From JADGGV01 sp035715725 (lineage in GTDB: Bacteria > Gemmatimonadota > Gemmatimonadetes > Longimicrobiales > RSA9), in NCBI GenBank assembly GCA_035715725.1, contig DASTKT010000071.1:1-37315 (forward strand): DNA of 37,315 nucleotides. Direction: 5' to 3'. A model generated the notes under the pieces. The model was not told the origin of the DNA. It saw nothing but the letters and a program-made list of their open reading frames with translations, and made no database searches. This document shows positions 1 through 7,698 of the stretch, in pieces. Made by a program: the position numbers and the translations under genes. How positions within the stretch are numbered: the stretch's first letter is position 1; each line of letters starts with the position of its first letter.

Positions 1-365
1 CCGGCGGCGACTACTTCCCGTGGGCGTTCCGCCAGCTCAAGCTCGGCCCGCTGATCGGCACGCGCACGTGGGGCGGCCTCGTCGCCGCGTGCGTGCCGTA
101 CCCGCTCGTCGACGGCGGCTACCTCACCTCCCCCTGTGGCGCCGTCTACGACGCGCGCTCGCACTGGGTGGCCGAGAACGAGGGCGTGCCGCCGGACGTG
201 GAGGTGCTGCAGGACGCGAAGGCGGTGGCGGCCGGGCGGGATCCGCAGCTCGAGAAGGCCGTGGCCGAGGCGCTGCGCCTCGTGGCCACGGGCGGCGAGA
301 AGACGCCCGCGGAGCCGGCGCTCCCGGTGAAGGCGCGGCGGCCGGAGGCGCGGAAGGCGAACTGA
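1..365 (+). CDS. C-terminal end of a tricorn-like S41 peptidase (partial)
   Basis: The reading frame enters from the left edge (first full codon at base 3) and ends at a TGA at 363-365, leaving about 120 residues. It opens with GGDYFPWAFRQLKLGPLIG and continues with TRTWGG. This matches the segment just after the nucleophilic serine in tricorn/C-terminal-processing S41 proteases, where GGD-x-F follows the Ser by two or three residues. The serine itself lies outside the window. The later GVPPDVEVLQD stretch and the basic Ala-rich tail are also typical of tricorn-like proteins, which degrade peptides and protein fragments. The gene converges with the amidase at 456-1094, and a strong hairpin lies between them. 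Family assignment is fairly secure; substrate and localisation cannot be judged without the N-terminus. Confidence 0.85.
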   Translation, partial: GGDYFPWAFRQLKLGPLIGTRTWGGLVAACVPYPLVDGGYLTSPCGAVYDARSHWVAENEGVPPDVEVLQDAKAVAAGRDPQLEKAVAEALRLVATGGEKTPAEPALPVKARRPEARKAN

Positions 366-416
366 GGGAGCGGGCGGCGTCGCGGCGGTCGCGGCCCAGG
401 CCGCGCGGCCCGGCGT

Positions 417-443
417 CCGCGGGCGGCGTGGCGCCGCCCGCGG
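417..443. terminator. Hairpin between convergent genes (candidate bidirectional terminator)
   Basis: CCGCGGGCGGCG (417-428) is perfectly complementary to 432-443 with a three-base loop, giving a 12-bp GC stem. It lies in the 90-bp gap between the converging S41 peptidase and amidase genes. There is no T-run on either side, so a classical intrinsic terminator is not proven. The position suggests a transcription stop or mRNA end-protecting stem for both genes. Confidence 0.5.
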
Positions 444-455
444 GCGCGCCGGCCG

Positions 456-1094
456 TCAGCCGCCCCCGCCGGGCTCGATGTCGTCCGCATCCCCCGCGGC
501 GACGGGCACCTCCTCCGCGGGCGCCGGCCGGAACGCCAGACCCCGCGCCGGGAGGTGCTCGCCCGCATCGCTGGCCATCTCGGCGCGGATGTCGGCGATC
601 AGCGTCGCTCTGTCGACGGCCCGCCCCGGGCAGAACGTGTGCGTGGTGCGCGGGTCCTCCTTGTGCAGCCGCAGCGTGTCGGGGTCGAGGCCGAGCACGG
701 TGTGCAGCGTGGCGAGCGCCTGCACGCAGTTGCTCCACACCGCCGGGCTCATCGGCTCGCGGTCGTAGTCGCCGACGATCTCGACGCCGAGCGAGCTGCC
801 GTTCCACGACGGCGAGTGCACGCCCGGCACGTTGAGCGGCGTGAAGACCCAGATCCGGTCGTCGGCCACGAACAGGTGCGGCCCGCCCGACCACCGCTGC
901 TCGTCCCGGTAGTAGGCGACGAAGCCGCGCATGCGCCGCTCCGGCGCCACGCCGTGCCACTCGCGGAACGTCGGCACCTGTGTGTTGTGCACGACGACGA
1001 ACCGCGGCCGCCACGCCGGGAACGTCACGGTCCGCACGTAGCGGTCGAACTCCTCGGCCGTGAAGCCGCGGCCGACGATCCCCTTCCAGGCCAT
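456..1094 (-). CDS. N-acetylmuramoyl-L-alanine amidase (amidase_2/PGRP fold)
   Basis: A 212-residue zinc amidase expected to cut the bond between muramic acid and L-alanine in peptidoglycan. The first zinc ligand is His36 in VVVHNTQ. GGPH (70-73) and LGVEIVGDYD (102-111) are the usual core strands. LHKEDPRTTHTFCPG (143-157) supplies the remaining ligands, Cys155 with His144 or His152. No signal peptide is visible, so it is probably cytoplasmic until the cell is breached or another route exports it. The start at 1094 is preceded by a GGAGGGAGG-like ribosome site. It is the third gene of a minus-strand operon, 34 bp after the protease/hydrolase fusion and downstream of the gasdermin-like gene. 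This suggests a wall-degrading step in a lysis programme; the family is clear, the role inferred. Confidence 0.85.
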   Translation of the reverse strand: MAWKGIVGRGFTAEEFDRYVRTVTFPAWRPRFVVVHNTQVPTFREWHGVAPERRMRGFVAYYRDEQRWSGGPHLFVADDRIWVFTPLNVPGVHSPSWNGSSLGVEIVGDYDREPMSPAVWSNCVQALATLHTVLGLDPDTLRLHKEDPRTTHTFCPGRAVDRATLIADIRAEMASDAGEHLPARGLAFRPAPAEEVPVAAGDADDIEPGGGG

Positions 1095-1128
1095 GGGAGC
1101 CTCCCTCCCTCCGGGTGAGCGCCTGACC

Positions 1129-3117
1129 TCAGCTCAGCGTCATCAGCGTCTCGCGCTCCGCGCGGCGGCTCGCGGCCGACCGCTCGAAGCGGATCGGGCC
1201 GCCCGCCGGCGCGCCCGCCAGGATGCGCGCGAGCGTCGCGCGCACCGTCGCCTCGTCGTCGTCGAAGTCGCCGTGGGAGCGGGCGCGCGAGGCGCTCGGG
1301 GAGCCGCTCGGCTCGGCGTTCGGCGCCGTGATCCACTCCGCCTGCCCGGACTCGAAGAGCTGCATCAGCTCGAGGTCCTCCTTCACCCACCGCTCCATCC
1401 CGAGGATCGGCTCGCCCTGGCGGCTGTCGATGAGCGGGATGAACGGCGTCTCCTCGAACGCATGCGAGACGAGGTAGAGGAGCGACTTGTTGTAGATCTT
1501 CGCGCAGTCGTCGTCCAGCTCGGCGTGGTCGGTCAGCGTGAACAGCGCGAAGCGCTCGATCCGCCCCTCGAGGATCGCCGGCAGGTACGTCTGCTTGAAG
1601 AGGTCGATCGTGATCGCCGGCGCCCAGAGCGTCAGGCTCTTGATCGGCACGCCGAGGCCGCGCACGCCGCGGAACACCGGGCGGCCGCGGTCCGCCGTGA
1701 GCAGCTGCACGAGCCGCGCGAAGTAGATGCTCCCCGCGCTGTGCGCGGCCAGGTGCAGCTCGAAGCCGTCGAGCCCGGCCAGCGCGGCGACGTGCTCCGC
1801 GGCGACGCGCGCCCCGCCCTTCGCGCCGGCGACGCCGGTCGTCGCCCGCAGCGCGTTCTCCTTCATCTCGTCCCACTGCGCCTTCCCGCCGGCGGCGCGG
1901 GCCACCGGCTCGAGCGCGTCGTCGAGGCGGTCGAGCATGAAGTCCTTCGCCGCGTCCAGGATGCCTTCGGGGCGACGCCGCCGCAGGCCGTCCTCCAGGA
2001 TGTACTTCAGCGTCGTCCAGAAATCCGTCTTCCAGATGAAGCTCACCGGATAGACCTGCGCCTCCAGCAGCGCGGAGCGGTAGTCGGCCACGCGCTGGAC
2101 CGCGGCCTCCTCCGGGACCAGCCCGCCGTGGGCGTAGAGCAGCAGGCGCTTCTGCGTCCACTCGCGGGCCGTGGCCGGGAAGTCCGTCCGGAAGATGTGG
2201 CGCACCTCCTCCTCGTCCGTGCCGTACGTGCCGTCGGCGCGGAGCCGGCCGTCGTTCCCGGTGCTGACGATGTGCGGCCGCAGGTCGCCGAAGCTGTAGC
2301 CGGCGGAGCCGCGGGCGCCGGGCTGGAGCGCCACGGCCGTGGAGCGGTACTCCTTGAGGAGCACGGGCGCGCCGAGCCGCGCGACCCACACGTCCGTGCC
2401 GTTGGCCAGCCAGTCGTCGTACGTGACGTGGCCGAAGCCGTCCTTCCCCCAGTCGGGCCCCCAGGAGTTCTGGATCCAGAACCCCTCCCGGTCGTAGGCG
2501 ACGATGGCGAACGCATGCCCGCCGAGCGGCTTGTCGCTCGGCTCGATCCGTCCGTCCGCCTCCACCTCGCTCCACCCCTCGTGGACCGTCGCGGTGGCGT
2601 AGAGCACGCCCACCTCGGCGATCGCCGCGTGCATCGCGATCAGGTCCAGGTGGTTCACCCGGAAGTAGGCGCCCAGCGGCCGGAGCCGCGCATCCTCCCA
2701 GCGCTCGGCCGCCTTCTTCGCCTTGCCGTGATACGGCCACTTCGTCTCGGCGCAGACGCCGTGCTTGTGCCACCCCTTCATCGCGCCCCGCGCGCTCGAG
2801 CCCTCGTACGCCTCGCCCGGCCACTCGTCGTAGCGCTTCGCCATCTCGTAGAGCATGCGCGGGCTGATCCGCGCCTCGTCCGCGGTCGGCCGGCGGCGGC
2901 GCAGCAGGTAGTGGATCACCGTCGCCAGGCCGAAGCCGGTGCAGGCGCCCTCCGTCCCCTGGTCGAGGATCGGGGCGCCCGCCGCCCGGTAGTCATCGAG
3001 CGGGCGCGAGACGGGCACCTCCACGAGCGTCGGCGTGAACAACAGGTCCCGGAAGTCGGGGGCGTCGCGCACGGCGTCGAGCCGGTACGCGGTCGCGCCC
3101 ACCTGGATCTCGGACAT
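1129..3117 (-). CDS. Papain-like (C1) peptidase fused to an alpha/beta-hydrolase domain
   Basis: A 662-residue two-domain enzyme. Residues about 1-250 form a papain-family protease: ILDQGTEGACTGFGLA gives the oxyanion Gln53 and nucleophile Cys59, GGHAFAIVAYD gives His201, and IQNSWGPDWG gives Asn217. All catalytic residues are present. Residues about 320-600 look like an alpha/beta hydrolase, with LLLYAHGG near 326-332 and a nucleophile-elbow-like LAAHSAGS with Ser460. No signal peptide or propeptide is seen. The reading frame is open far upstream; I start at the ATG at 3117, where recognisable protein begins. It lies 26 bp after the gasdermin-like gene and 34 bp before the amidase. By analogy with bacterial gasdermins paired with activating proteases, this protein may cleave the gasdermin; the hydrolase domain might act on lipids. 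Domain calls are good; the activator role is inferred. Confidence 0.8.
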   Translation of the reverse strand: MSEIQVGATAYRLDAVRDAPDFRDLLFTPTLVEVPVSRPLDDYRAAGAPILDQGTEGACTGFGLATVIHYLLRRRRPTADEARISPRMLYEMAKRYDEWPGEAYEGSSARGAMKGWHKHGVCAETKWPYHGKAKKAAERWEDARLRPLGAYFRVNHLDLIAMHAAIAEVGVLYATATVHEGWSEVEADGRIEPSDKPLGGHAFAIVAYDREGFWIQNSWGPDWGKDGFGHVTYDDWLANGTDVWVARLGAPVLLKEYRSTAVALQPGARGSAGYSFGDLRPHIVSTGNDGRLRADGTYGTDEEEVRHIFRTDFPATAREWTQKRLLLYAHGGLVPEEAAVQRVADYRSALLEAQVYPVSFIWKTDFWTTLKYILEDGLRRRRPEGILDAAKDFMLDRLDDALEPVARAAGGKAQWDEMKENALRATTGVAGAKGGARVAAEHVAALAGLDGFELHLAAHSAGSIYFARLVQLLTADRGRPVFRGVRGLGVPIKSLTLWAPAITIDLFKQTYLPAILEGRIERFALFTLTDHAELDDDCAKIYNKSLLYLVSHAFEETPFIPLIDSRQGEPILGMERWVKEDLELMQLFESGQAEWITAPNAEPSGSPSASRARSHGDFDDDEATVRATLARILAGAPAGGPIRFERSAASRRAERETLMTLS

Positions 3118-3143
3118 GGCGGCCCCTCGGCGGAGTGGGCGGT

Positions 3144-4004
3144 TCAGGCGGGCACCGGCGCCGCGCGCAGGTCGAGGTCGACCATCGCCGGCTCGGCCAT
3201 CAGGAGGATCCGGTCCGGCGTGTAGCGCACGACGTGCTCGGCGGCGCCGAACCGGCGAGACTTCGCGGCCATCGCCGGGACGTCGTCGGCCGGCGGCATC
3301 GCGGTGATGCGGCCGTCCGCGTTCAGGAACAGCCGGACGCACGTGAACGCGAACGTGAGCTGCCGGTCGCCCTTGAACGCCAGGTCGCGCCCGGAGGCGG
3401 ACGCCACCTGCACGCCCGCGTTCACTCCGGACACGATCTGCTGCACGGCCGGCAGGTCGATCGCGAAGCCCGCCTTCGTCGCCTCGTCGACGTGGATCGC
3501 GAAGTCGCTGCTCGTGATCACCGAGTCCACGACGAGGAACGTCCAGTCGTCCTCGAAGAAGATGCTCGTCGCCGGGTTGCCCCGGTCGACGATGCGGCCG
3601 CCGAGCCGCTGCCCCAGGACGCCGGTGTCCACGAAGAACCGCTTCACGTCCTGGAACTGGAAGGACACTTTGCACGCCCCCTCGAACTGCGCGTCGATCC
3701 CGGCCGCGGGGAGCTGGAGCGCCTTCAGGAACCCGCCCAGGATCTTCAGCCCGAGATCGAGCTGGACCGAGATCGACCGCCGCCCCGACAGGTTCGCCAC
3801 GCCCGACTTCGCGACCGGCACGTCGACCGGCCCGCCGCCGGCGAGGAGCGGCGCCAGCGCGCCGCGGAACGCCGTCTTCCTGCCGTGGCTCGCCAGGACC
3901 GTGACCGGCCGAATCCGCTCCTCCGGTACCCGCACGATGTTCGCGCCGAACACGTCCCGCAGCGTCGTGACGAGCGGGTCGTTGGTGCACAGGCCGAGAG
4001 CCAT
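3144..4004 (-). CDS. Candidate bacterial gasdermin (pore-forming)
   Basis: A 286-residue protein with no signal peptide. Its N-terminus, MALGLCTNDPLVTTLRDVFG followed by ANIVRVPEERIRPVTVLA, has the layout I associate with bacterial gasdermins. A cysteine at position 6 could be palmitoylated, an amphipathic helix follows, and then a V-x-x-P-x-x-x-I-x-P-x-x-V-L strand. The body is beta-rich (SVQLDLGLKILGGFLKAL, FLVVDSVITSSDFAIHVDE, LTFAFTCVRLFLN), and a short tail (YTPDRILLMAEPAM...) would fit an autoinhibitory peptide. Bacterial gasdermins are typically next to a protease gene, and here a papain-like protease follows 26 bp downstream, then a peptidoglycan amidase. The ATG at 4004 has an AGGAGG four bases upstream; longer upstream in-frame ATGs lack such a site. 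A truncated paralogue lies at 7021-7392. I recognise the family by pattern only, so it could be another beta-rich protein family. Confidence 0.55.
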   Translation of the reverse strand: MALGLCTNDPLVTTLRDVFGANIVRVPEERIRPVTVLASHGRKTAFRGALAPLLAGGGPVDVPVAKSGVANLSGRRSISVQLDLGLKILGGFLKALQLPAAGIDAQFEGACKVSFQFQDVKRFFVDTGVLGQRLGGRIVDRGNPATSIFFEDDWTFLVVDSVITSSDFAIHVDEATKAGFAIDLPAVQQIVSGVNAGVQVASASGRDLAFKGDRQLTFAFTCVRLFLNADGRITAMPPADDVPAMAAKSRRFGAAEHVVRYTPDRILLMAEPAMVDLDLRAAPVPA

Positions 4005-4785
4005 GGTGCCTCCTGGAGGAGGTAGCGGGGCCCGCGGCACCGATGCGCGGGACGGCGCTTGAAGCTGCGCCGCGGGCGGTCGTGTCAAACTGCGGTGGAC
4101 GAGCATCCGAGGGTCCGAGGCGACGCCGACTCCTCCGGTGTTGCCACAGCCAGGGCGAAAAGCGCCTCCGCTTGACAGGCCTCGTACCGCCTCGTCCGGC
4201 ACTTACTGTAGAACAGAGCGACGAGCCGGTAACTGATCTCCACGGACTCGTTCAGTTGCCTGGCCTGACAACGCGATGGAGGTCGTCAGCTCTACAGGGG
4301 ATGGACGCCGCTGTGGGCAGCGGTACACCATGTTACACATCCCACGATGACGCAATAGGCAGTTTTGGCCTATTGACCACTAACCCAGTATTCGCTAGTC
4401 ATGATACTATAGCTTTGGTGCCTGGTCGCGGGCGACGCAGGCGTTGTCCACGTGCAAGCTCAGGCCGAAGAACGGCCACCGGGTCGAGCATCGCACGTGG
4501 TCGAGGCTAAGCCTCGTGCGGATGACGCGCTCGAGCGGTAATGCGGTTGGCAGCCGAGCCAATGTCGCCGGCGACTCTCGCAGCTTGCCAGAACCAGTAT
4601 CGATCTGGTGCCCCTCAACTGCCGCGGCCGCCTCATTCGTGGCACCCTCGGTCGATCCTTGGCCGCCTGTGGCGCCTCGCCTGTGCCCGGTCGCGGCCCG
4701 GCTCATTCCATGAAGAAGACGCGCTGAACGCTCGCCCAAGCCCTTCTCCACACACTCGATGACGGTCCTCACAGCGGAGGTTGTA
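4005..4785. other. 781-bp intergenic region between the gasdermin-like and subtilisin-like genes
   Basis: No convincing gene is seen. Open frames at about 4043-4510 (+) and 4407-4886 (-) have no recognisable protein character. GC content drops visibly after about 4200, marking the start of a foreign-looking segment. A TTGACA on the minus strand (4083-4088) is placed to serve the gasdermin operon, but its -10 partner (about 4060-4065) is poor. A perfect 8-bp inverted repeat is listed separately. Confidence 0.5.
4353..4375. repeat. Perfect 8-bp inverted repeat, 7-base loop
   Basis: CAATAGGC (4353-4360) and GCCTATTG (4368-4375) are exact reverse complements around AGTTTTG. The following bases are not T-rich, so this is not a classical terminator. 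It sits in the AT-richer part of the gap and could be an operator, an end-mark of the inserted segment, or chance. Confidence 0.4.
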
Positions 4786-6288
4786 ATGAGGCGTGCCTTG
4801 GTGTGCGTGCTCGCGGCTACTGTCGCGGCGTGCTCGAGTGATGCCGTTTCGCCCAAGCAACAGGTTATACGCACGAGCGTCGTCACGCGCGACTCTTTAG
4901 CGCCCCTCTACGGAATGAACGCACCCAATCGCATTCCGGGAGAGTATATGGTCCGCTTTGCCAACGATGTGGGCGATGCGGATGCCTTGACAAACGACCT
5001 AATCTCGACATATGGCGGCAAGGCGCTTGCGATCTGGAAGGGCATGAAAGGGTTCTGGGGCCAGCTTCCGCCACAGGCCGTGGACGCGCTTCGGCGGAAC
5101 CCGCATGTCCGGATGATCGAGGCGAACTATTGGGCACCAACAGCTACTACATATCAGGACGTTAGTGCCACGGTCCAGGGCAACTGGGGCCTGGATAGGA
5201 TCGACCAGCGCGGCTTGCCGCTCGATACTCTCTACGGATATGACTACAACGGATCAGGGGTTCATCTCTGGATTGTCGATGATGGCGTCGATCCCAGCCT
5301 GCCAGAGTTGGCGGGGCGGGTTGACACGAACTACTATGCCACATTCAACGGAACCGATCCTTTTGCGCCTTGCCGCCAGCATGGAAACATAACCGCGTCT
5401 ATCGCAGCGGGCACGGTGCATGGAGTCGCCAAGGCTGCAACGATCCATGTCTCCAGGATTAGTGATGAATGCACCGGCACTCACGTAAACATGGGCGCAG
5501 CGTCATCGGCAGTTAACTTCATCGCCGATTACTCGCCGCGACCCGCTGTTGCCAATCTGAGTATTACCGTCGATTGTAAGCTGATTTTCTGCGGTACGAC
5601 GCCTGACGATGCCATTCGATACGCCGTCTCACGAGGGGTGACGGTTGTCGTCTCCGCGGGGAACGGGGGAGATGACTTGATCGGCGATGACGCCTGTGGA
5701 TTTGCCCCGGCCCATGTGGCTGAGGCCATTACCGTTGCTGCAAGCGATCTGAACGACGGACGGCCGACCTTTAGTAATTACGGCTCGTGCGTCGACCTGT
5801 TCGCACCCGGAAGCGGCCTGATGTGGCGGGACAACTACACAGCTGAAAGTGGCACATCGGTCGCAGCACCATTGGTGGCGCGGGTGGCGGCTCTTTATCT
5901 CCAACAGGTTCCCTCAGCATCTCCTGGTAGCGTGACCACAGCGATTCTACGCGCGGCAACGACCGGTGTGATCACCAATCCTGGGTCGAGCTCGCCGAAT
6001 CGACTGCTCTACAGCAACGTCCCACTCCAGCAGACAGTAACAATCAACGGTCCATCCATTGTTAATGGTGGCCCCGGATACTGCTACTACACAGCGAGTG
6101 TCATTGATGGAGCTCCGCCGTTCACCTATCAGTGGTCCGGAGTTATCACCGGAACTGGTACTCAGGTGAGCGGACAAATCCACGCGTCGGGGCAGCTCGC
6201 CGTCGAGGTGTGGGATAGCCAGGGCCGTTACGCATTTAGTCAAATGTATGTCACGGTCGCACAGAACGGCGACACATGTGACCTGTAG
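4786..6288 (+). CDS. Secreted subtilisin-like (S8) serine protease lipoprotein
   Basis: A 500-residue lipoprotein protease. Residues 1-16 form a lipoprotein signal ending in the lipobox VAAC (Cys16). An I9-type inhibitor prodomain follows (IPGEYMVRF to NPHVRMIEANYWAP, roughly 47-117). The S8 domain has a full triad: Asp165 (WIVDDGVD), His199 (QHGNITASIAAG) and Ser358 (SGTSVAAP), with oxyanion Asn293 (VVSAGNGG). The last 90 residues (GAPPFTYQWSG) look like an Ig/PKD-type domain. The ATG at 4786 is chosen over the one at 4759 because GGAGG lies seven bases upstream and the lipoprotein signal begins there. Codons such as tta, ata and cta are used freely, and GC is much lower than in neighbouring genes, suggesting transfer. 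It lies between the intact and broken gasdermin-like genes. It acts outside the cytoplasm, so a direct role in cytoplasmic gasdermin cleavage is unlikely. Confidence 0.9.
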   Translation: MRRALVCVLAATVAACSSDAVSPKQQVIRTSVVTRDSLAPLYGMNAPNRIPGEYMVRFANDVGDADALTNDLISTYGGKALAIWKGMKGFWGQLPPQAVDALRRNPHVRMIEANYWAPTATTYQDVSATVQGNWGLDRIDQRGLPLDTLYGYDYNGSGVHLWIVDDGVDPSLPELAGRVDTNYYATFNGTDPFAPCRQHGNITASIAAGTVHGVAKAATIHVSRISDECTGTHVNMGAASSAVNFIADYSPRPAVANLSITVDCKLIFCGTTPDDAIRYAVSRGVTVVVSAGNGGDDLIGDDACGFAPAHVAEAITVAASDLNDGRPTFSNYGSCVDLFAPGSGLMWRDNYTAESGTSVAAPLVARVAALYLQQVPSASPGSVTTAILRAATTGVITNPGSSSPNRLLYSNVPLQQTVTINGPSIVNGGPGYCYYTASVIDGAPPFTYQWSGVITGTGTQVSGQIHASGQLAVEVWDSQGRYAFSQMYVTVAQNGDTCDL

Positions 6289-6305
6289 TACAATTCGCGT
6301 GCGCT

Positions 6306-6336
6306 CACGGGCCGGATGATCCCCGGCCGGCCCGTG
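6306..6336 (+). terminator. Hairpin just after the subtilisin-like gene
   Basis: CACGGGCCGG (6306-6315) pairs perfectly with CCGGCCCGTG (6327-6336) around an 11-base loop, starting 18 bp after the stop codon. No T-run follows, so it may be a weak or Rho-assisted terminator, or a 3'-end stabilising stem. Confidence 0.5.
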
Positions 6337-6531
6337 ATCCCCGACACCGTAGCGCGTTCCGGGGTTACGGCTCAGCTCGTCCGAACACGAGAGATTCTGT
6401 CGTGCGCATGCCCCCCTTGCTTGCCAGTTTCTCTGCGACGCCATAGGATATGTGCCCACAGTGCGCTGCAGACACTTGGTTGGTGCAGAGGGTGATCTCG
6501 ATTTGCCGCAGCCGACGAGGAGTCCATCATC

Positions 6532-6951
6532 ATGCACAAACTACCGCGCGTGGCTCAGGTATTAGCCTTAACGGCAGCGACATGCGCTGGCTTTTCGGCT
6601 TGTGATCTCGTTGGAGTCGGCCCAGCTTGCAACGCAATCCTGAATCCGGCGGTTGAGGTCGAGGTCCGCGATTCAATCACAGGCCGACCAGCCGCTGGCG
6701 GGGCTACGGGGGTCATTCGAGCAGGCGGCCGTGAGGTTCCCCTCGCCGTGATTGGGTGGAGCGGAACACCTGCGGATAGCAGCTCGGCGCTTGTGCTTGC
6801 GGCGAATGCTTTAGAAGGGTCATATTCAGTCGTAATTCAGAAGCAAGGGTATCTCGACTGGCTTCAGTCTAATGTCAGCGTGCGGAAGGACGAATGTGGG
6901 GTCGTCACGACTCACCTTTTGGCGAGGCTTCGCCCAGCACCAAGCAACTGA
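6532..6951 (+). CDS. Small predicted lipoprotein with carboxypeptidase-regulatory-like beta fold
   Basis: A 139-residue protein beginning with a basic N-terminus and hydrophobic segment ending in GFSAC, a lipobox-like site (Cys24). The mature part reads VEVEVRDSITGRPAAGGATG, then alternating strands and YSVVIQKQGYLDW. This pattern resembles the CarboxypepD_reg/transthyretin-like fold common in surface lipoproteins, where it usually binds or scaffolds rather than catalyses. It is preceded by about 240 bp of non-coding DNA, so it probably has its own promoter. The start at 6532 is taken because the signal peptide begins there, although no strong ribosome site is visible. GC content and codon use match the upstream protease gene rather than the rest of the window, so the two probably arrived together. 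Function unknown. Confidence 0.7.
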   Translation: MHKLPRVAQVLALTAATCAGFSACDLVGVGPACNAILNPAVEVEVRDSITGRPAAGGATGVIRAGGREVPLAVIGWSGTPADSSSALVLAANALEGSYSVVIQKQGYLDWLQSNVSVRKDECGVVTTHLLARLRPAPSN

Positions 6952-7020
6952 ATCCGCGCCCCGCCTGGAGCCCACGCCGACACTGACAGCCCATCAGCTT
7001 GGCCGAACGCGGCGGCGCAG

Positions 7021-7392
7021 CTATCGCAAGTCGCAGGCTGGGCTTCCCCCGGCACCGGGACAACTCCACCTGAACTGCGCGCCGATCCCGGCCGACGGAA
7101 CCCCGAGCGCCTGGAGGAATCCACCGAGGATCTTCAGCCCGAGGCCGAGGTCGACGGACTTCGACCGCTTCCCCGAGACGCTCGCCATCTGCGACTCCGC
7201 GACCGGCACGTCGATCGGCGCGCCGCCTACGAGGAGCGGCGCCAGCTCTCCGCGGAACGACGTCTTCTTGCCATCGCTCGCCAGCACGACGACCGGCCGG
7301 ATCCGCTCCTCCGGGACCCGGACGATGTTCGCGCCGAACACGTCCTGCAGCGTCTTGACGAGCGGGTCGTTGCTGCAGAGGGGGAGAACCAT
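7021..7392 (-). pseudogene. Truncated second gasdermin-like gene
   Basis: The protein begins MVLPLCSNDPLVKTLQDVFG, then ANIVRVPEERIRPVVVLAS, and is clearly paralogous to the 3144-4004 protein over residues 1 to about 107 (...GLKILGGFLQALGVPSAGIGAQF). After that, with only a few vaguely similar codons, it runs into unrelated sequence and stops at 7021, for a total of 123 residues. The C-terminal half seen in the intact copy (FVDTGVLGQ... onward) is absent. The start and an AGGAGG six bases upstream are intact, and the candidate lipidation Cys6 is conserved. The break near 7060 coincides with the edge of the AT-richer segment carrying the subtilisin-like and small lipoprotein genes. The simplest reading is that insertion or recombination destroyed this copy. 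A short decoy or inhibitory protein is possible but unproven. Confidence 0.6.
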
Positions 7393-7698
7393 TTTTTGCC
7401 TCCTGACGAAAAAGGCCTGAGCACGGCGCTGCGCGGACGGATCGGATGGAGGCCGTTGACGGACTCCCGTCAGCCGATGCGCAGTCTCGCACATCCAGCA
7501 GGAGCTACGGAGCTATCGTTGAATCGGCGGGAGGATCCGTCGTGGGCGATGCGCGAGGTGCGGTATGCCGAACTTCGTGCGCCTCACCAGGCCCGTCCTA
7601 CTCGGTCCGGGCAACGATGGGATCGCGAACCGGGCCGGCAAGGGCAGAAACTGCCTATTTCCTGGCGGCCTCGGCGCCGGTCGCACGCCGGTCGCCGT
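7393..7698. other. 306-bp gap upstream of the truncated gasdermin-like gene
   Basis: This lies between the start of the broken gene and the 3' end of the PAP2 gene; both read leftward. I see no gene, RNA or clear promoter. A frame opening at 7565 (+) is only the antisense of the PAP2 tail. Confidence 0.4.

Noticed and set aside
1060..3225. A 721-codon plus-strand frame across the protease/hydrolase gene
   Set aside because: It is antisense to a gene with a complete catalytic triad. Its translation is Arg/Leu/Val/Asp-rich shadow sequence.
4043..4510. A 155-codon plus-strand frame in the gap after the gasdermin-like gene
   Set aside because: No ribosome site, no domain, and amino-acid composition like random translation.
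4786..6288. Subtilisin-like protease as the dedicated gasdermin activator
   Set aside because: It carries a lipoprotein signal and would act outside the cytoplasm, lies on the opposite strand with a different base composition, and the papain-like protease is the closer operon partner.
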